Positions 24,943-33,895 are shown, counted from the first letter of the stretch. The stretch: DNA of 48,569 nucleotides from Pseudomonas tumuqii (GCF_013184545.1 NZ_JAAOJA010000021.1:1-48569); one strand, 5' to 3'. Notes: generated by a model from the letters alone, not told the origin. A program made the numbers and translations.

Positions 24943-26601
24943 TTAGTGGTTCGCCGCACCGCTGGCACCCAGGCCAGTTTGTGAGCGGACGAATTGCGGC
25001 AGGAAGCGTGCACGCTCATCGACAGCCGAAGTGGACTTGTCGGTGATGGAGAAGAACCAGATGCTGGCAAAGGCCACGATCATCGAGAACAGCGCCGGAT
25101 ACTCGTATGGGAAGATGGCTTGGGCATTACCCAGTACCTGTACCCATACGGTTGGGCCAAGGATCATCAGCGCCACTGCGGTCCCCAGGCCCAGCCAGCC
25201 GCCGATCATGGCGCCACGGGTGGTCAGGTTCTTCCAGTACATGCTGAGGAACAGCACCGGGAAGTTGCAGCTGGCGGCAATCGAGAACGCCAGGCCGACC
25301 ATGAAGGCGATGTTCTGCTTCTCGAACGCGATACCCAGGCCGATGGCGAGTACGCCGAGGGCTACGGTGGTGATCTTCGAAACGCGCAGTTCATCCTTCT
25401 CGTTGACTTTGCCCTTCTTGATCACGCTGGCGTAGATGTCATGCGACACCGCCGAGGCACCGGCCAAGGTCAGGCCGGCAACCACCGCGAGGATGGTGGC
25501 GAAGGCCACTGCCGAGATGAAACCGAGGAACAGGCTGCCACCGACGGCATTGGCCAGGTGCACCGCGGCCATGTTGTTGCCGCCCAGCAGAGCGCCAGCC
25601 TCATCCTTGAACACCGGATTGGTGCTGACCAGCAGGATCGCGCCGAAGCCGATGATGAAGGTCAGGATGTAGAAGTAGCCGATAAAGCCGGTCGCATAGA
25701 ACACGCTCTTGCGGGCTTCTTTGGCGTCGCTCACGGTGAAGAAGCGCATCAGGATGTGCGGCAGGCCGGCAGTCCCGAACATCAGCGCCAGGCCCAGGGA
25801 GATGGCGGAGATCGGGTCTTTCACCAGGCCGCCGGGGCTCATGATCGCCAAGCCCTTTTCATGCACCCTGACCGCTTCGGAGAACAGGGTGCCGAAGTCG
25901 AAGTTGACGTGCTTCATCACCATAAAGGCCATGAACGAGGCGCCGGAGAGCAGCAGCGCGGCTTTGATGATCTGCACCCAGGTAGTCGCCAGCATGCCGC
26001 CGAACAGCACGTAGAGCACCATCAGGATACCGACCAGGATCACCGCGACGTGGTAGTCGAGGCCGAACAGCAGTTGGACCAGCTTACCGGCACCGACCAT
26101 TTGCGCGATCAGGTAGAACGCCACCACCACCAATGAACCGCTGGCGGACAGGGTGCGGACTTCTCTCTGCTTCAGGCGGTACGAGGCCACGTCGGCGAAG
26201 GTGTACTTGCCGAGGTTGCGCAGGCGCTCCGCAATCAGGAACAGGATGATCGGCCAGCCGACCAGGAAGCCGATCGAGTAGATCAGGCCGTCGTAGCCAG
26301 AGGTGAACACCAGGGCGGAAATACCCAGGAAAGACGCCGCCGACATGTAGTCGCCGGCAATTGCCAGGCCGTTCTGGAAGCCCGAGATTTTGCCGCCGGC
26401 GGTGTAGAAATCGGAGGTGGAGGTATTACGCTTGGAGGCCCAGTAGGTGATGCACAGCGTCGCGCCGACGAAGACCAGGAACATCACGACGGCGGACACG
26501 TTCAGCGGCTGGCGTTGCACGGCGCCGGTCAGCGCTTCGGCGGCCCATAGGGCCGGAGCGAAGGCGAACAGTCCCAGGGTGGCAAGAAGACGCGCAATCA
26601 T
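24943..26601 (-). CDS. actP: Cation/acetate symporter ActP
   Basis: This 552-residue SSS-family transporter has an N-terminal signal-like helix ending ALWAAEAL and 13 further helices. Blocks TSDFYTAGGKISGFQNGLAIAGDYMSAASFLGI and GLPHILMRFFTVSDAKEARKS are those of ActP, which scavenges acetate and glycolate with sodium. The start overlaps the stop of yjcH by four bases (ATGA), so the two are coupled. The acs gene that sits beside this pair in enterics is not in the window. The promoter upstream of yjcH carries a repeated palindrome that is likely to respond to acetate (see that entry). Confidence 0.94.
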   Translation of the reverse strand: MIARLLATLGLFAFAPALWAAEALTGAVQRQPLNVSAVVMFLVFVGATLCITYWASKRNTSTSDFYTAGGKISGFQNGLAIAGDYMSAASFLGISALVFTSGYDGLIYSIGFLVGWPIILFLIAERLRNLGKYTFADVASYRLKQREVRTLSASGSLVVVAFYLIAQMVGAGKLVQLLFGLDYHVAVILVGILMVLYVLFGGMLATTWVQIIKAALLLSGASFMAFMVMKHVNFDFGTLFSEAVRVHEKGLAIMSPGGLVKDPISAISLGLALMFGTAGLPHILMRFFTVSDAKEARKSVFYATGFIGYFYILTFIIGFGAILLVSTNPVFKDEAGALLGGNNMAAVHLANAVGGSLFLGFISAVAFATILAVVAGLTLAGASAVSHDIYASVIKKGKVNEKDELRVSKITTVALGVLAIGLGIAFEKQNIAFMVGLAFSIAASCNFPVLFLSMYWKNLTTRGAMIGGWLGLGTAVALMILGPTVWVQVLGNAQAIFPYEYPALFSMIVAFASIWFFSITDKSTSAVDERARFLPQFVRSQTGLGASGAANH

Positions 26602-26912
26602 TTTTGCACCTCATCCAGAATGGCTTGGTTCAGACCGTCGAATTCGCCGTTGGCGCGGTAGACGTAAATACCGGTCAGGATGAAGGCCGAGAGGATCAGC
26701 CCCACCCCCACTGGAATCCCCCAGGTGATGACCGAGTCCGGGCTGATCGGCTTGCCGAACAGCTGCGGATCAAAGGCGATGACCAGGATGAAGGCCACAT
26801 ACAGGCCGAGCATGATGGCTGAGAGTATCCAGGCGAATCGCTCGCGTTTGGATACCAGTTCTTTAAAGCGCGGACTTTTTTCAATCTGCCGGTAAATGCT
26901 GTCGTTGCTCAT
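26598..26912 (-). CDS. yjcH: YjcH-type DUF485 membrane protein
   Basis: This 104-residue protein has two membrane helices (about residues 27-47 and 63-85). It carries the DUF485 blocks SPRFKELVSKRERFAWILSAIMLGLYVAFI and WGIPVGVGLILSAFILTGIYVYRAN. It always accompanies actP and is thought to be an accessory subunit or regulator of the symporter. It is the first gene of the operon. Confidence 0.92.
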   Translation of the reverse strand: MSNDSIYRQIEKSPRFKELVSKRERFAWILSAIMLGLYVAFILVIAFDPQLFGKPISPDSVITWGIPVGVGLILSAFILTGIYVYRANGEFDGLNQAILDEVQK

Positions 26913-27240
26913 TTTGTTGTCCTCCGCAGCGCATGGATTGCTGGTGCGGCAACTCTACTGCGCCCATGTCCGGGCGACAGACGACCATAGTCTTGATGGA
27001 GACCATAGTCTTAGTCGCAGCAATAGCCCCCAAAACAACCAGGAGGCGCAGAGATTGTGAAAATATCGAGCAGCGTCGCGAGGCGGTCGCGGTAGGCGAG
27101 AGCTTCTCAGTGCCGGCACTGAACGGCTTGGTTAACGCGCCTGCCAACAGGCGGTCAACCACAGTTTGTTCGCAACCGCTCCTTGGTCCGGTCCGGGGGC
27201 GCCCACCGCCGGGCGTGTCGCGCGCCGATGGTGGTCGAAG
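26913..27240. promoter_or_regulatory. yjcH-actP promoter region with a tandem palindrome
   Basis: GACCATAGTC occurs twice in direct orientation, at 26983-26992 and 27001-27010, 18 bp apart, both followed by TT. The proximal copy lies 70 bp before the yjcH start. The same ten-mer occurs inverted at 29905-29914 in front of the DUF294 gene. I know that the CrbS/R (MxtR/ErdR) system activates actP and acs in pseudomonads, and infer that these are its sites. The rest of the 328-bp stretch, down to the exonuclease stop, shows no gene. Confidence 0.5.
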
Positions 27241-27948
27241 TCAAATCAAATGGACTTTCTGCCGCCTGCGCCAGCCCGCCAGGCGTTGTTCCAGTGCCTG
27301 CAAGCTGTCGAGTTGCTGACGGCGGGCACGGCTGAACAGGATCAACGCCAGCTCGGCGGTGACCAGTGCGTCGGCGCTGGCGTGATGGCGCTGCTGCGCC
27401 TGGAGGCCGAAGTAGCGGGTCCAGTCGTCCAGGCCGCCGCGCGGGATCTTCGCCTGCGGGCAGAGCAGCGGCGCCAGTTCGGCGACATCGAAGAAGCGGT
27501 GGCGCAGGCTGTAGCCCAGGCTCTGCTTGAGGGCGCGCGCGAGCATGCGCTGGTCGAAACCGGCGTGGAAGGCCAGCAGCGGGCTGTCGCCGACGAACTC
27601 CATAAAGGCCAGCAAGGCTTCGGCCGGCTCGCTGCCGGCGGCGATCTGGCTGGGCGCCAGGCCGTGGATCAGCACGCTGGGGCCGACCTTGTGGTCGAGG
27701 CGTTGCAAGGTGCATTCGAACTGCTGGCCAAGGTCGATGGCGCCCCGTTCGATCACCACCGCGCCAATCGACAGCAACTGGTCGCGCTTCATGTCGAAGC
27801 CGCTGGTTTCCAGGTCGAGCACCACCAGGCGCTGCTCGCCCAGCGGCCGGTGATCGAGGCTGGCCGGCGCGGCCAGGCCGATGCGCCGATCCAGTTGCGC
27901 TTCGAGCAGGGCGGGGCCGCGGCCAGTGAACCAGGTGAACTGACTCAT
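27241..27948 (-). CDS. DEDDh 3'-5' exonuclease (DnaQ/epsilon-like)
   Basis: This 235-residue exonuclease has the four acidic residues and histidine of the DEDDh class: D45 and E47 in VLDLETSGFD, D132 in AFHAGFDQRM, and H188/D193 in HHASADA. It should remove nucleotides from the 3' end of DNA or RNA with two metal ions. Its start overlaps the stop of the DUF294 gene by four bases. This exonuclease-DUF294 pairing is recurrent next to actP-type operons in pseudomonads (PA3232/PA3233 as I recall) and suggests a shared acetate-related signalling role. Confidence 0.88.
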   Translation of the reverse strand: MSQFTWFTGRGPALLEAQLDRRIGLAAPASLDHRPLGEQRLVVLDLETSGFDMKRDQLLSIGAVVIERGAIDLGQQFECTLQRLDHKVGPSVLIHGLAPSQIAAGSEPAEALLAFMEFVGDSPLLAFHAGFDQRMLARALKQSLGYSLRHRFFDVAELAPLLCPQAKIPRGGLDDWTRYFGLQAQQRHHASADALVTAELALILFSRARRQQLDSLQALEQRLAGWRRRQKVHLI

Positions 27949-29876
27949 AGCTGGTACCTCAGCGCCAGGCTGCTTTGCAGGCGCTGGGCCTGGCGAAAGG
28001 CTTCGCGCAGGATGCGTCGGTCCAGCTGGTTGAGGCTGTCGGGATCGATCCGGTTGGAGTAGGGCCGCCCCTGCTTGGCTTGCAGCTGATGTTGCTGCAT
28101 GCGTGTCTGCTGGATGAAGTGGTAGGCCTCTTCATAGGCCGCGCCGTCGAGCGTTTCGATCACGCCCTTGGCGATCAGCTCGCGCAGGCGCTCCAGGGTG
28201 TTGCAGGTCTCGACGCCATGGGCCAGGGCCAGCAGGCGGGCGCCATCGACGAAGGGGGTCAGGCCTTGCACCTTGAGGTCGAGGGTGTCTTTCTCGGCGC
28301 CCTTGCGGGCCACCACGAAATCGCGGAAACGTCCAACCGGCGGGCGCTGGCGCAGGGCATTCTCGGCCATCATGCGTTGGAACAGGCTGTTGTTGGCGAC
28401 CTGCTTGAGCAGACCCTGGCGCACCAGGTCACAGCCGTGGGCATCGCCCCAGACCACCCGCAGGTCGAAGTAGATGCTCGATTTGAGCAGGTTCTCCGGG
28501 GTCGCTTCATCGATAAAACTGTTGAAGCGCCGCGTCCACTCATGGCGTGACAGGCACAGTTCCGGGTTGCCGGCCATGATGTTGCCCTTGCACAGGGTGA
28601 AACCGCATTGGGCCAGGCGCTGGTTGATCTCGACGGCCAGCGGCAGCAGGCGTCGGCGCATGTCGGCGGCGGTCACCGAGTCGGCGGCTTCGAACAGGAT
28701 GCCGTTGTCCTGGTCGGTGTGCAGGGTCTGTTCGCGGCGGCCCTCGCTGCCGAAGCACAGCCAGGTGAAGGGCACGCCGGGGTCGCCGAGGTCTTCCAGG
28801 GTCAGCTCGATCACCCGGCACACGGTGTGGTCGTTGAACAGGGTGATGATGTGGGTGATCTGGGTCGAGCTGGCGCCATGGGCGAGCATGCGCTCGACCA
28901 GTTGCTGGATGTCGCTGCGCAATGCGGCCAGGGTCTCGACCGTGCCGGCATGACGGATGGTGCGGGCCAGATGGACCAGGTCGACCCGCTGCAGGGAGAA
29001 CAGGTCGCGCTCGGAAACCACGCCGCACAGGCGCTCGTGTTCGACCAGGCAAATGTGGGCAATATGCCGCTCGGTCATGGCGATTGCCGCCTCGAAGGCG
29101 CTGGCGTCGGGCGGCAGGTAGAAGGGCTCGAGCGTCATCAGGCTGTCGATCGGCTGATCCAGCGAGCTGCCGTCGGCGATCACCCGGCGCAGGTCGCGCA
29201 GGGTGAAGATGCCCAGGGGTTTGAGCGCCGGATCGACGATGACGATGCAGCCGACGTGCTGCTCGTGCATCAACTGCACGGCCTTGCGTAGTGGCGTGGC
29301 CGGCGGGCAGCTGATCGGCTGGCGCATGGCCAGTTCACCCAGGCGGCTGTCCAGCGAGTACTGCGCGCCGAGGCTTTCCACCGCACGCATCTGTACCTGC
29401 TGGTTGACCTGGTCGAGCAGGCTGCTGACCCCGCGCAGGGCGAAGTCGCGAAACGGGTTGGACAGCGAGAACAGCTTGACGAAGGCCGGCTTGTTCAGCA
29501 GCAGGCAGAAGGTGTCCTCGGCCGCCAGGTGTTCGGTGCGGGTGGCGCGCTCGCCAATCAGCGCCGCCAGCGGGAAGCATTCGCCGCTGGTGATTTCGAA
29601 GGTGGTTTCCGTGCCGCGCTTGGCCGAGTGCGGACGCTCGCCATGCACATGGCCCTGCTTGACGATGTAGAAGTATTCGACCGGGCCATCAGTCGGCTTG
29701 ATGATGGTCTCGCCCGCGCTGTAGAAGCGCATCTGGCAGTTTTCCACCAGGTAGGCCAGGTGGGCCATGTCCATCTGGTTGAACGGGGGATATTTCTGCA
29801 GGAACTCCACGGTGCCGTGGATGTTCTGCAACACCGCTGTCTTGCCCGCCTGGGTGTAAGCGTCCGATTTGCTCAT
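27945..29876 (-). CDS. cNMP-binding/CBS/DUF294 nucleotidyltransferase-like signalling protein
   Basis: This 643-residue cytoplasmic protein has four modules. The first is a cyclic-nucleotide-binding-like domain, about 20-145 (GETIIKPTDGPVEYFYIVKQGHVHGE). The second is a CBS pair, about 170-300 (LRKAVQLMHEQHVGCIVIVD and GVVSERDLFSLQRVDL). The third is a DUF294 nucleotidyltransferase-like domain with the GSEGRREQTLHTDQDNGI block at about 374-391. The last is a DUF294 C-terminal domain. The GS…DxD pattern resembles GlnD-type uridylyltransferases, so transfer of a nucleotide to a partner is plausible but unproven. It is translationally coupled to the exonuclease. Two GAC-N4-GTC palindromes (29905 and 29941) precede it, one identical to those at yjcH. 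Confidence 0.88.
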   Translation of the reverse strand: MSKSDAYTQAGKTAVLQNIHGTVEFLQKYPPFNQMDMAHLAYLVENCQMRFYSAGETIIKPTDGPVEYFYIVKQGHVHGERPHSAKRGTETTFEITSGECFPLAALIGERATRTEHLAAEDTFCLLLNKPAFVKLFSLSNPFRDFALRGVSSLLDQVNQQVQMRAVESLGAQYSLDSRLGELAMRQPISCPPATPLRKAVQLMHEQHVGCIVIVDPALKPLGIFTLRDLRRVIADGSSLDQPIDSLMTLEPFYLPPDASAFEAAIAMTERHIAHICLVEHERLCGVVSERDLFSLQRVDLVHLARTIRHAGTVETLAALRSDIQQLVERMLAHGASSTQITHIITLFNDHTVCRVIELTLEDLGDPGVPFTWLCFGSEGRREQTLHTDQDNGILFEAADSVTAADMRRRLLPLAVEINQRLAQCGFTLCKGNIMAGNPELCLSRHEWTRRFNSFIDEATPENLLKSSIYFDLRVVWGDAHGCDLVRQGLLKQVANNSLFQRMMAENALRQRPPVGRFRDFVVARKGAEKDTLDLKVQGLTPFVDGARLLALAHGVETCNTLERLRELIAKGVIETLDGAAYEEAYHFIQQTRMQQHQLQAKQGRPYSNRIDPDSLNQLDRRILREAFRQAQRLQSSLALRYQL

Positions 29877-29904
29877 GCCGCGCGGCCTCGAAGCAACTGT
29901 GAAT

Positions 29905-29950
29905 GACTATGGTCTGCCGCAACGGCCAGGGTGCCCATTGGACGTAAGTC
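29905..29950 (-). promoter_or_regulatory. Candidate operator of the DUF294-exonuclease operon
   Basis: GACTATGGTC at 29905-29914 is the exact reverse complement of the GACCATAGTC pair at yjcH. A looser partner, GACGTAAGTC, lies at 29941-29950, starting 36 bp further upstream, twice the 18-bp spacing at yjcH. The nearer site is 28 bp before the ATG. Confidence 0.45.
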
Positions 29951-30028
29951 TAGAAGGCTGGTGAGCGGGCATGAAAAAGACGATGTGACCGTTATGTGTT
30001 GCGCCCAACACGGAGCGGGTACAGCCAT

Positions 30029-30054
30029 AAAAAAACCGCCCAGGAGGGCGGTTT
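30029..30054 (-). terminator. Rho-independent terminator of glcB
   Basis: On the minus strand, AAACCGCC and GGCGGTTT pair around a short loop and continue into a T run (A run 30029-30035 on the plus strand). It lies 20 bp after the glcB stop. Confidence 0.88.
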
Positions 30055-30074
30055 CTCGGTGTTGCGGCGGCGAG

Positions 30075-32252
30075 TTACAGGCCGTTCTTCAGCTTGAACT
30101 CGCGGCGACGGCGGTGCAGCACCGGCTCGGTGTAGCCGTTGGGCTGCTTGCCGCCTTCGACCACCAGCTCCAGGGCCGCCTGGAAGGCGATGTTGCTGTC
30201 GAAGTCCGGCGCCAGCGGGCGGTACAGCGGGTCGCCGGCGTTCTGCCGATCGACCACCGGGGCCATGCGCTTGAGGCTCTCGACCACCTGTTCCTGGGTG
30301 ACCACGCCATGGCGTAGCCAGTTGGCCATGTGCTGGCTGGAGATGCGCAGGGTGGCGCGGTCTTCCATCAGGCCGATGTCGTTGATGTCCGGTACCTTGG
30401 AGCAGCCGACGCCCTGGTCGATCCAGCGCACCACGTAGCCGAGGATGCCCTGCGAGTTGTTGTCCAGTTCGTTCTGGATTTCCTCGGGCGTCCAGTTGGT
30501 GTCGGCGGCCAGCGGGATGCTCAGGATGTCGTCCAGCGACGCCGGCGCACGCTTGGCCAGTTCGGCCTGGCGGGCGAACACGTCGACCTGGTGGTAGTGC
30601 AGCACGTGCAGGGCGGCCGCGGTCGGCGAGGGGACCCAGGCGGTGTTGGCGCCGGCCAGCGGGTGGGCGATCTTCTGCTCGAGCATCGCCGCCATCAGGT
30701 CGGGCATGGCCCACATGCCCTTGCCGATCTGCGCGCGGCCCTGCAGGCCGCAGGCCAGGCCGACGTCGACGTTGTTGTCTTCGTAGGCGGCGATCCACTT
30801 CTGGCTCTTCATAGCGGCCTTGCGCACCATGGCGCCGGCTTCCATCGAGGTGTGGATCTCGTCGCCGGTGCGGTCGAGGAAGCCGGTGTTGATGAACACC
30901 ACGCGCTCGGACGCCGCCTTGATGCAGGCCTTGAGGTTGACCGTGGTGCGCCGCTCTTCGTCCATGATGCCGACTTTCAGGGTGTTGCGCGGCAGGCCGA
31001 GGACGTCCTCGACGCGGCCAAACAGTTCGCTGGTGAAGGCGACTTCTTCCGGGCCGTGCATCTTCGGTTTGACGATGTAGATCGAGCCGGTGCGGGTGTT
31101 CTTGCGGCTAGTGTTGCCATTCAGGTTGTGGATGGCGATCAGGCTGGTCAGCACCCCGTCCATGATGCCTTCCGGAACCTCGAAGCCCTGGCTGTCGACG
31201 ATGGCGTCGATGGTCATCAGGTGGCCGACGTTGCGGATGAACAGCAGGCTGCGCCCGTGCAGGGTCAGCTCGCCGCCGTCGGCCTGGGTGTAGACCCGGT
31301 CCGGGTTCATGGTGCGGGTGAAGGTCTCGCCGCCCTTGGACACGCTCTCGGCCAGGTCGCCTTTCATCAGGCCCAGCCAGTTGCGGTAGACCACCACCTT
31401 GTCGTCGGCATCGACCGCGGCGATCGAGTCTTCGCAGTCCATGATGGTGGTCAGCGCCGCTTCCATCAGCAGGTCCTTGACTCCGGCCGGATCGGTCTGG
31501 CCGACCGGGGTGCTGGCGTCGATCTGGATTTCGAAGTGCAGGCCGTTGTGCTTGAGCAGCACGGCGATCGGCGCCTGGGCGTCGCCCTGGAAACCGGCCA
31601 GCTGGCTGTCGTCGAGCAGGCCGCTGTTGCTGCCGCCCTTGAGGCTGACCAGCAGTTTGCCGGCTTCGATGCGGTAGCCGGTGGCGTCGACATGGGAGCC
31701 GGCGGCCAGCGGTGCAGCCTGGTCGAGAAAGGCGCGGGCGAAGGCGATGACCTTGTCACCGCGCACCTTGTTGTAGCCCTTGCCTTTCTCGGCACCGCCT
31801 GCTTCGCTGATCGCGTCGGTGCCGTAGAGGGCATCGTACAGCGAGCCCCAGCGGGCGTTGGAGGCGTTGAGGGCGAAGCGCGCGTTCATCACCGGCACTA
31901 CCAGCTGCGGGCCGGCCAGACGGGCGATTTCTTCGTCGACGTTCTCGGTGCTGGCCTGGAAGTCAGCCGGCTGCGGCAGCAGGTAGCCGATTTCCTCGAG
32001 GAAGGCCTTGTAGGCCACGGCATCGAAGGTCTGACCGGCGCGGGCCTGGTGCCAGGCGTCGATCTGCGCCTGGATCTGGTCGCGCTTGGCGAGCAGGGCA
32101 CGGTTTTTCGGGGCCAGTTCGTTGATCACGGCCTCAAAGCCGGTCCAGAACTTGTCGGCAGCGATGCCGGTACCGGGGATGGCTTCGTTGTTCACGAAGT
32201 CGAACAGCACTTTGGCGACCTGCAGGCCACCCACTTGAACGCGTTCAGTCAT
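30075..32252 (-). CDS. glcB: Malate synthase G
   Basis: At 725 residues, this is exactly the usual length of malate synthase G, which condenses glyoxylate with acetyl-CoA to malate in the glyoxylate bypass and glycolate use. Markers include VAKVLFDFVNNEAIPGTGI at the N terminus, the catalytic-core MDCEDSIAAVDADDK near 270, the GIMDEERRTTVNLK block and GKGMWAMPDLM in the C-terminal half. The start at 32252 (MTERVQVGGLQ) is that of homologues; the frame upstream to 32330 is leader DNA. It stands alone with its own terminator. Regulation is not certain, but a palindrome lies at 32440-32462 upstream. Confidence 0.95.
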   Translation of the reverse strand: MTERVQVGGLQVAKVLFDFVNNEAIPGTGIAADKFWTGFEAVINELAPKNRALLAKRDQIQAQIDAWHQARAGQTFDAVAYKAFLEEIGYLLPQPADFQASTENVDEEIARLAGPQLVVPVMNARFALNASNARWGSLYDALYGTDAISEAGGAEKGKGYNKVRGDKVIAFARAFLDQAAPLAAGSHVDATGYRIEAGKLLVSLKGGSNSGLLDDSQLAGFQGDAQAPIAVLLKHNGLHFEIQIDASTPVGQTDPAGVKDLLMEAALTTIMDCEDSIAAVDADDKVVVYRNWLGLMKGDLAESVSKGGETFTRTMNPDRVYTQADGGELTLHGRSLLFIRNVGHLMTIDAIVDSQGFEVPEGIMDGVLTSLIAIHNLNGNTSRKNTRTGSIYIVKPKMHGPEEVAFTSELFGRVEDVLGLPRNTLKVGIMDEERRTTVNLKACIKAASERVVFINTGFLDRTGDEIHTSMEAGAMVRKAAMKSQKWIAAYEDNNVDVGLACGLQGRAQIGKGMWAMPDLMAAMLEQKIAHPLAGANTAWVPSPTAAALHVLHYHQVDVFARQAELAKRAPASLDDILSIPLAADTNWTPEEIQNELDNNSQGILGYVVRWIDQGVGCSKVPDINDIGLMEDRATLRISSQHMANWLRHGVVTQEQVVESLKRMAPVVDRQNAGDPLYRPLAPDFDSNIAFQAALELVVEGGKQPNGYTEPVLHRRRREFKLKNGL

Positions 32253-32603
32253 CACTTGCCTCACTCTGCTCAGCTCTTCAGCTCTACTCGATAGCCGCTT
32301 CGGACCGGGGAAAAAAGTCTTGTAGTCCAAGGCGCGGCATACTACATCAAGATTCCTGGAAAATCAGTGGGTGCGCGTCGTTGTACGACCAAGAGACGCC
32401 TTGCAGTCACGGAGAGGATTTTGTGTTCTCAAAATAGCCAATTATTGTTCCATGAAATAATTAAAACGGTACACAAAAAATACGTGGGCTGCTCGGCGGC
32501 TGTTGGTCGGGCTGCCTATACTGCGACGACGGTATCGATACCGCGGCTAAGAACTACGCCTGCTGCGATGGAGTTCCATGTGGGTTAGCGGAGGAGTGAA
32601 ACG
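32253..32603. promoter_or_regulatory. 351-bp divergent region between glcB and a GNAT gene
   Basis: No gene is supported. A stretch at about 32420-32480 is strikingly AT-rich for this genome and contains the inverted repeat AATTATT (32440-32446) / AATAATT (32456-32462) with a 9-base spacer that holds CATG. Such AT-rich palindromes are typical of repressor or activator sites; which regulator acts is unknown. Confidence 0.4.
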
Positions 32604-33062
32604 ATGCGCATACACGCGGCCAGCCCGGCCGATCTCGACGATCTGGTTCAGTTGTTTGCCGGCTACCTGCAGTTTTATCAAGAAGACAAACCGCTGGCGG
32701 CGATCCGCGTTTTTCTGGCGGCGCGCCTGAGTAGCGGTGACTCCCAGCTGTTTCTGGCGCGTGACGCGCAGGGGGGGGCGCTGGGCTTCGTCCAGCTCTA
32801 CCCGTTTCAGGCTTCGCTGGCGCTGCAGCCGGCCTGGCTGTTGAGCGACCTCTATGTGCTCGAGGCCGCCAGGCGTCAGGGGGTTGGCGAAGCGCTGATG
32901 AACACCGCCCGCGCTCACGCCGAAACCACTGGCGCCTGCGGTTTGCAGTTGCAGACGGCGAAGAGCAATCTGGTCGGGCAGGCGTTGTACGAGCGGCTCG
33001 GCTATGTGCGCGACGAGCTGTTCCACACCTACTGGTTGGCCTTGCCGCCAGACGACGACTGA
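32604..33062 (+). CDS. GNAT-family N-acetyltransferase
   Basis: This 152-residue acetyltransferase starts MRIHAASPADLDDLVQLFAGY. The acetyl-CoA loop is RRQGVGEALM near residue 92-101, after the core strand LSDLYVLEAA. C-terminal LYERLGYVRDELFHTY is the usual final block. Substrate unknown. GGAGGAG precedes the ATG. As I recall, the same gene order (glcB, GNAT, two-ACT protein) occurs in P. aeruginosa (PA0482-PA0484). Confidence 0.9.
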   Translation: MRIHAASPADLDDLVQLFAGYLQFYQEDKPLAAIRVFLAARLSSGDSQLFLARDAQGGALGFVQLYPFQASLALQPAWLLSDLYVLEAARRQGVGEALMNTARAHAETTGACGLQLQTAKSNLVGQALYERLGYVRDELFHTYWLALPPDDD

Positions 33063-33130
33063 ACGCGGAGCCGCTGTCGTGCGCCCGGCTCGCCATTACC
33101 TGACTGCTGAACATTAACGAGAGGCTTGCC

Positions 33131-33649
33131 ATGGATCATCTGGTACTAACGGTCATCGCCAAGGATCAACCCGGGCTGGTCGAGCGGCTCGCCCAGTGCG
33201 TGGCCGACCACGGCGGCAACTGGCTGGAAAGTCGCATGTCGCGCATGGCCGGACAGTTCGCCGGGATCCTGCGCGTTGCGGTGCCGGCCAAGGCCCACGC
33301 CGAACTGGTCGAGGCGCTGCAGGGCCTGAGCGTCGAGGGTATTCGCGTGCTATTGGAGCAAGGCGGCGCCGAACCCTCTGGCAACTGGAAGTCGATTCAT
33401 CTCGAGCTGGTCGGCAATGATCGTCCGGGCATCATCCGCGACATCACCCGCTTGCTCGCCGAGCACGGGGTCAATCTGGAAAGCCTGATCACCGAAGTGG
33501 CACCGGCACCGATGAGTAGCGAGTTGCTGTTCCACGCCGAAGCGCAGTTGGCGGTGCCGCTGGAATTATCCCTCGATGTGTTGCAGGCCAAGCTGGAAAC
33601 CCTCGCCGACGACCTGATGGTGGAGCTCAACCTGCGCACCGATGCCTGA
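33131..33649 (+). CDS. Two-ACT-domain protein, GcvR-like
   Basis: This 172-residue protein consists of two ACT domains: about 4-80 (LVLTVIAKDQPGLVERLAQCVADHGGNW) and about 92-165 (IHLELVGNDRPGIIRDITRLLAEHGVNLESL). This is the arrangement of the glycine-cleavage repressor accessory protein GcvR. ACT domains bind amino acids; whether this copy regulates glycine cleavage here is unproven. The ATG is preceded by GAGAGG. It may be co-transcribed with the preceding GNAT gene (gap 68 bp). Confidence 0.85.
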   Translation: MDHLVLTVIAKDQPGLVERLAQCVADHGGNWLESRMSRMAGQFAGILRVAVPAKAHAELVEALQGLSVEGIRVLLEQGGAEPSGNWKSIHLELVGNDRPGIIRDITRLLAEHGVNLESLITEVAPAPMSSELLFHAEAQLAVPLELSLDVLQAKLETLADDLMVELNLRTDA

Positions 33650-33659
33650 GAGGGCGGCG

Positions 33660-33815
33660 TTGTGCACATATCCACGGCTGGCGTGGGTATCGCTGTGGAT
33701 AAGCTGGGGAACCCCGGCGCTCTGGCTAGAGCCCCGCGGCTCTCCGGGTGCTGGTTAAAAAAGCAGCTATTTCAATAACTTGTGCACACAGGCCGGGGAT
33801 GCTTCTGTGGATAAG
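33660..33815. repeat. Duplicated TTGTGCACA … CTGTGGATAAG unit (two DnaA-box-type 9-mers)
   Basis: TTGTGCACA at 33660-33668 is followed by CTGTGGATAAG at 33693-33703. TTGTGCACA at 33780-33788 is followed by CTGTGGATAAG at 33805-33815. TGTGGATAA is the exact complement of the TTATCCACA DnaA box. The two units are about 115 bp apart and in the same direction, in the convergent gap between the ACT gene and rarD. Confidence 0.6.
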
Positions 33816-33895
33816 GTCGGGATGGATGGCTGCAGCCCAGGATTGACGCGGCATGCAGGTGGCTGAGCGTTTTTTGTACAGTGCAGCGCCGCTAT

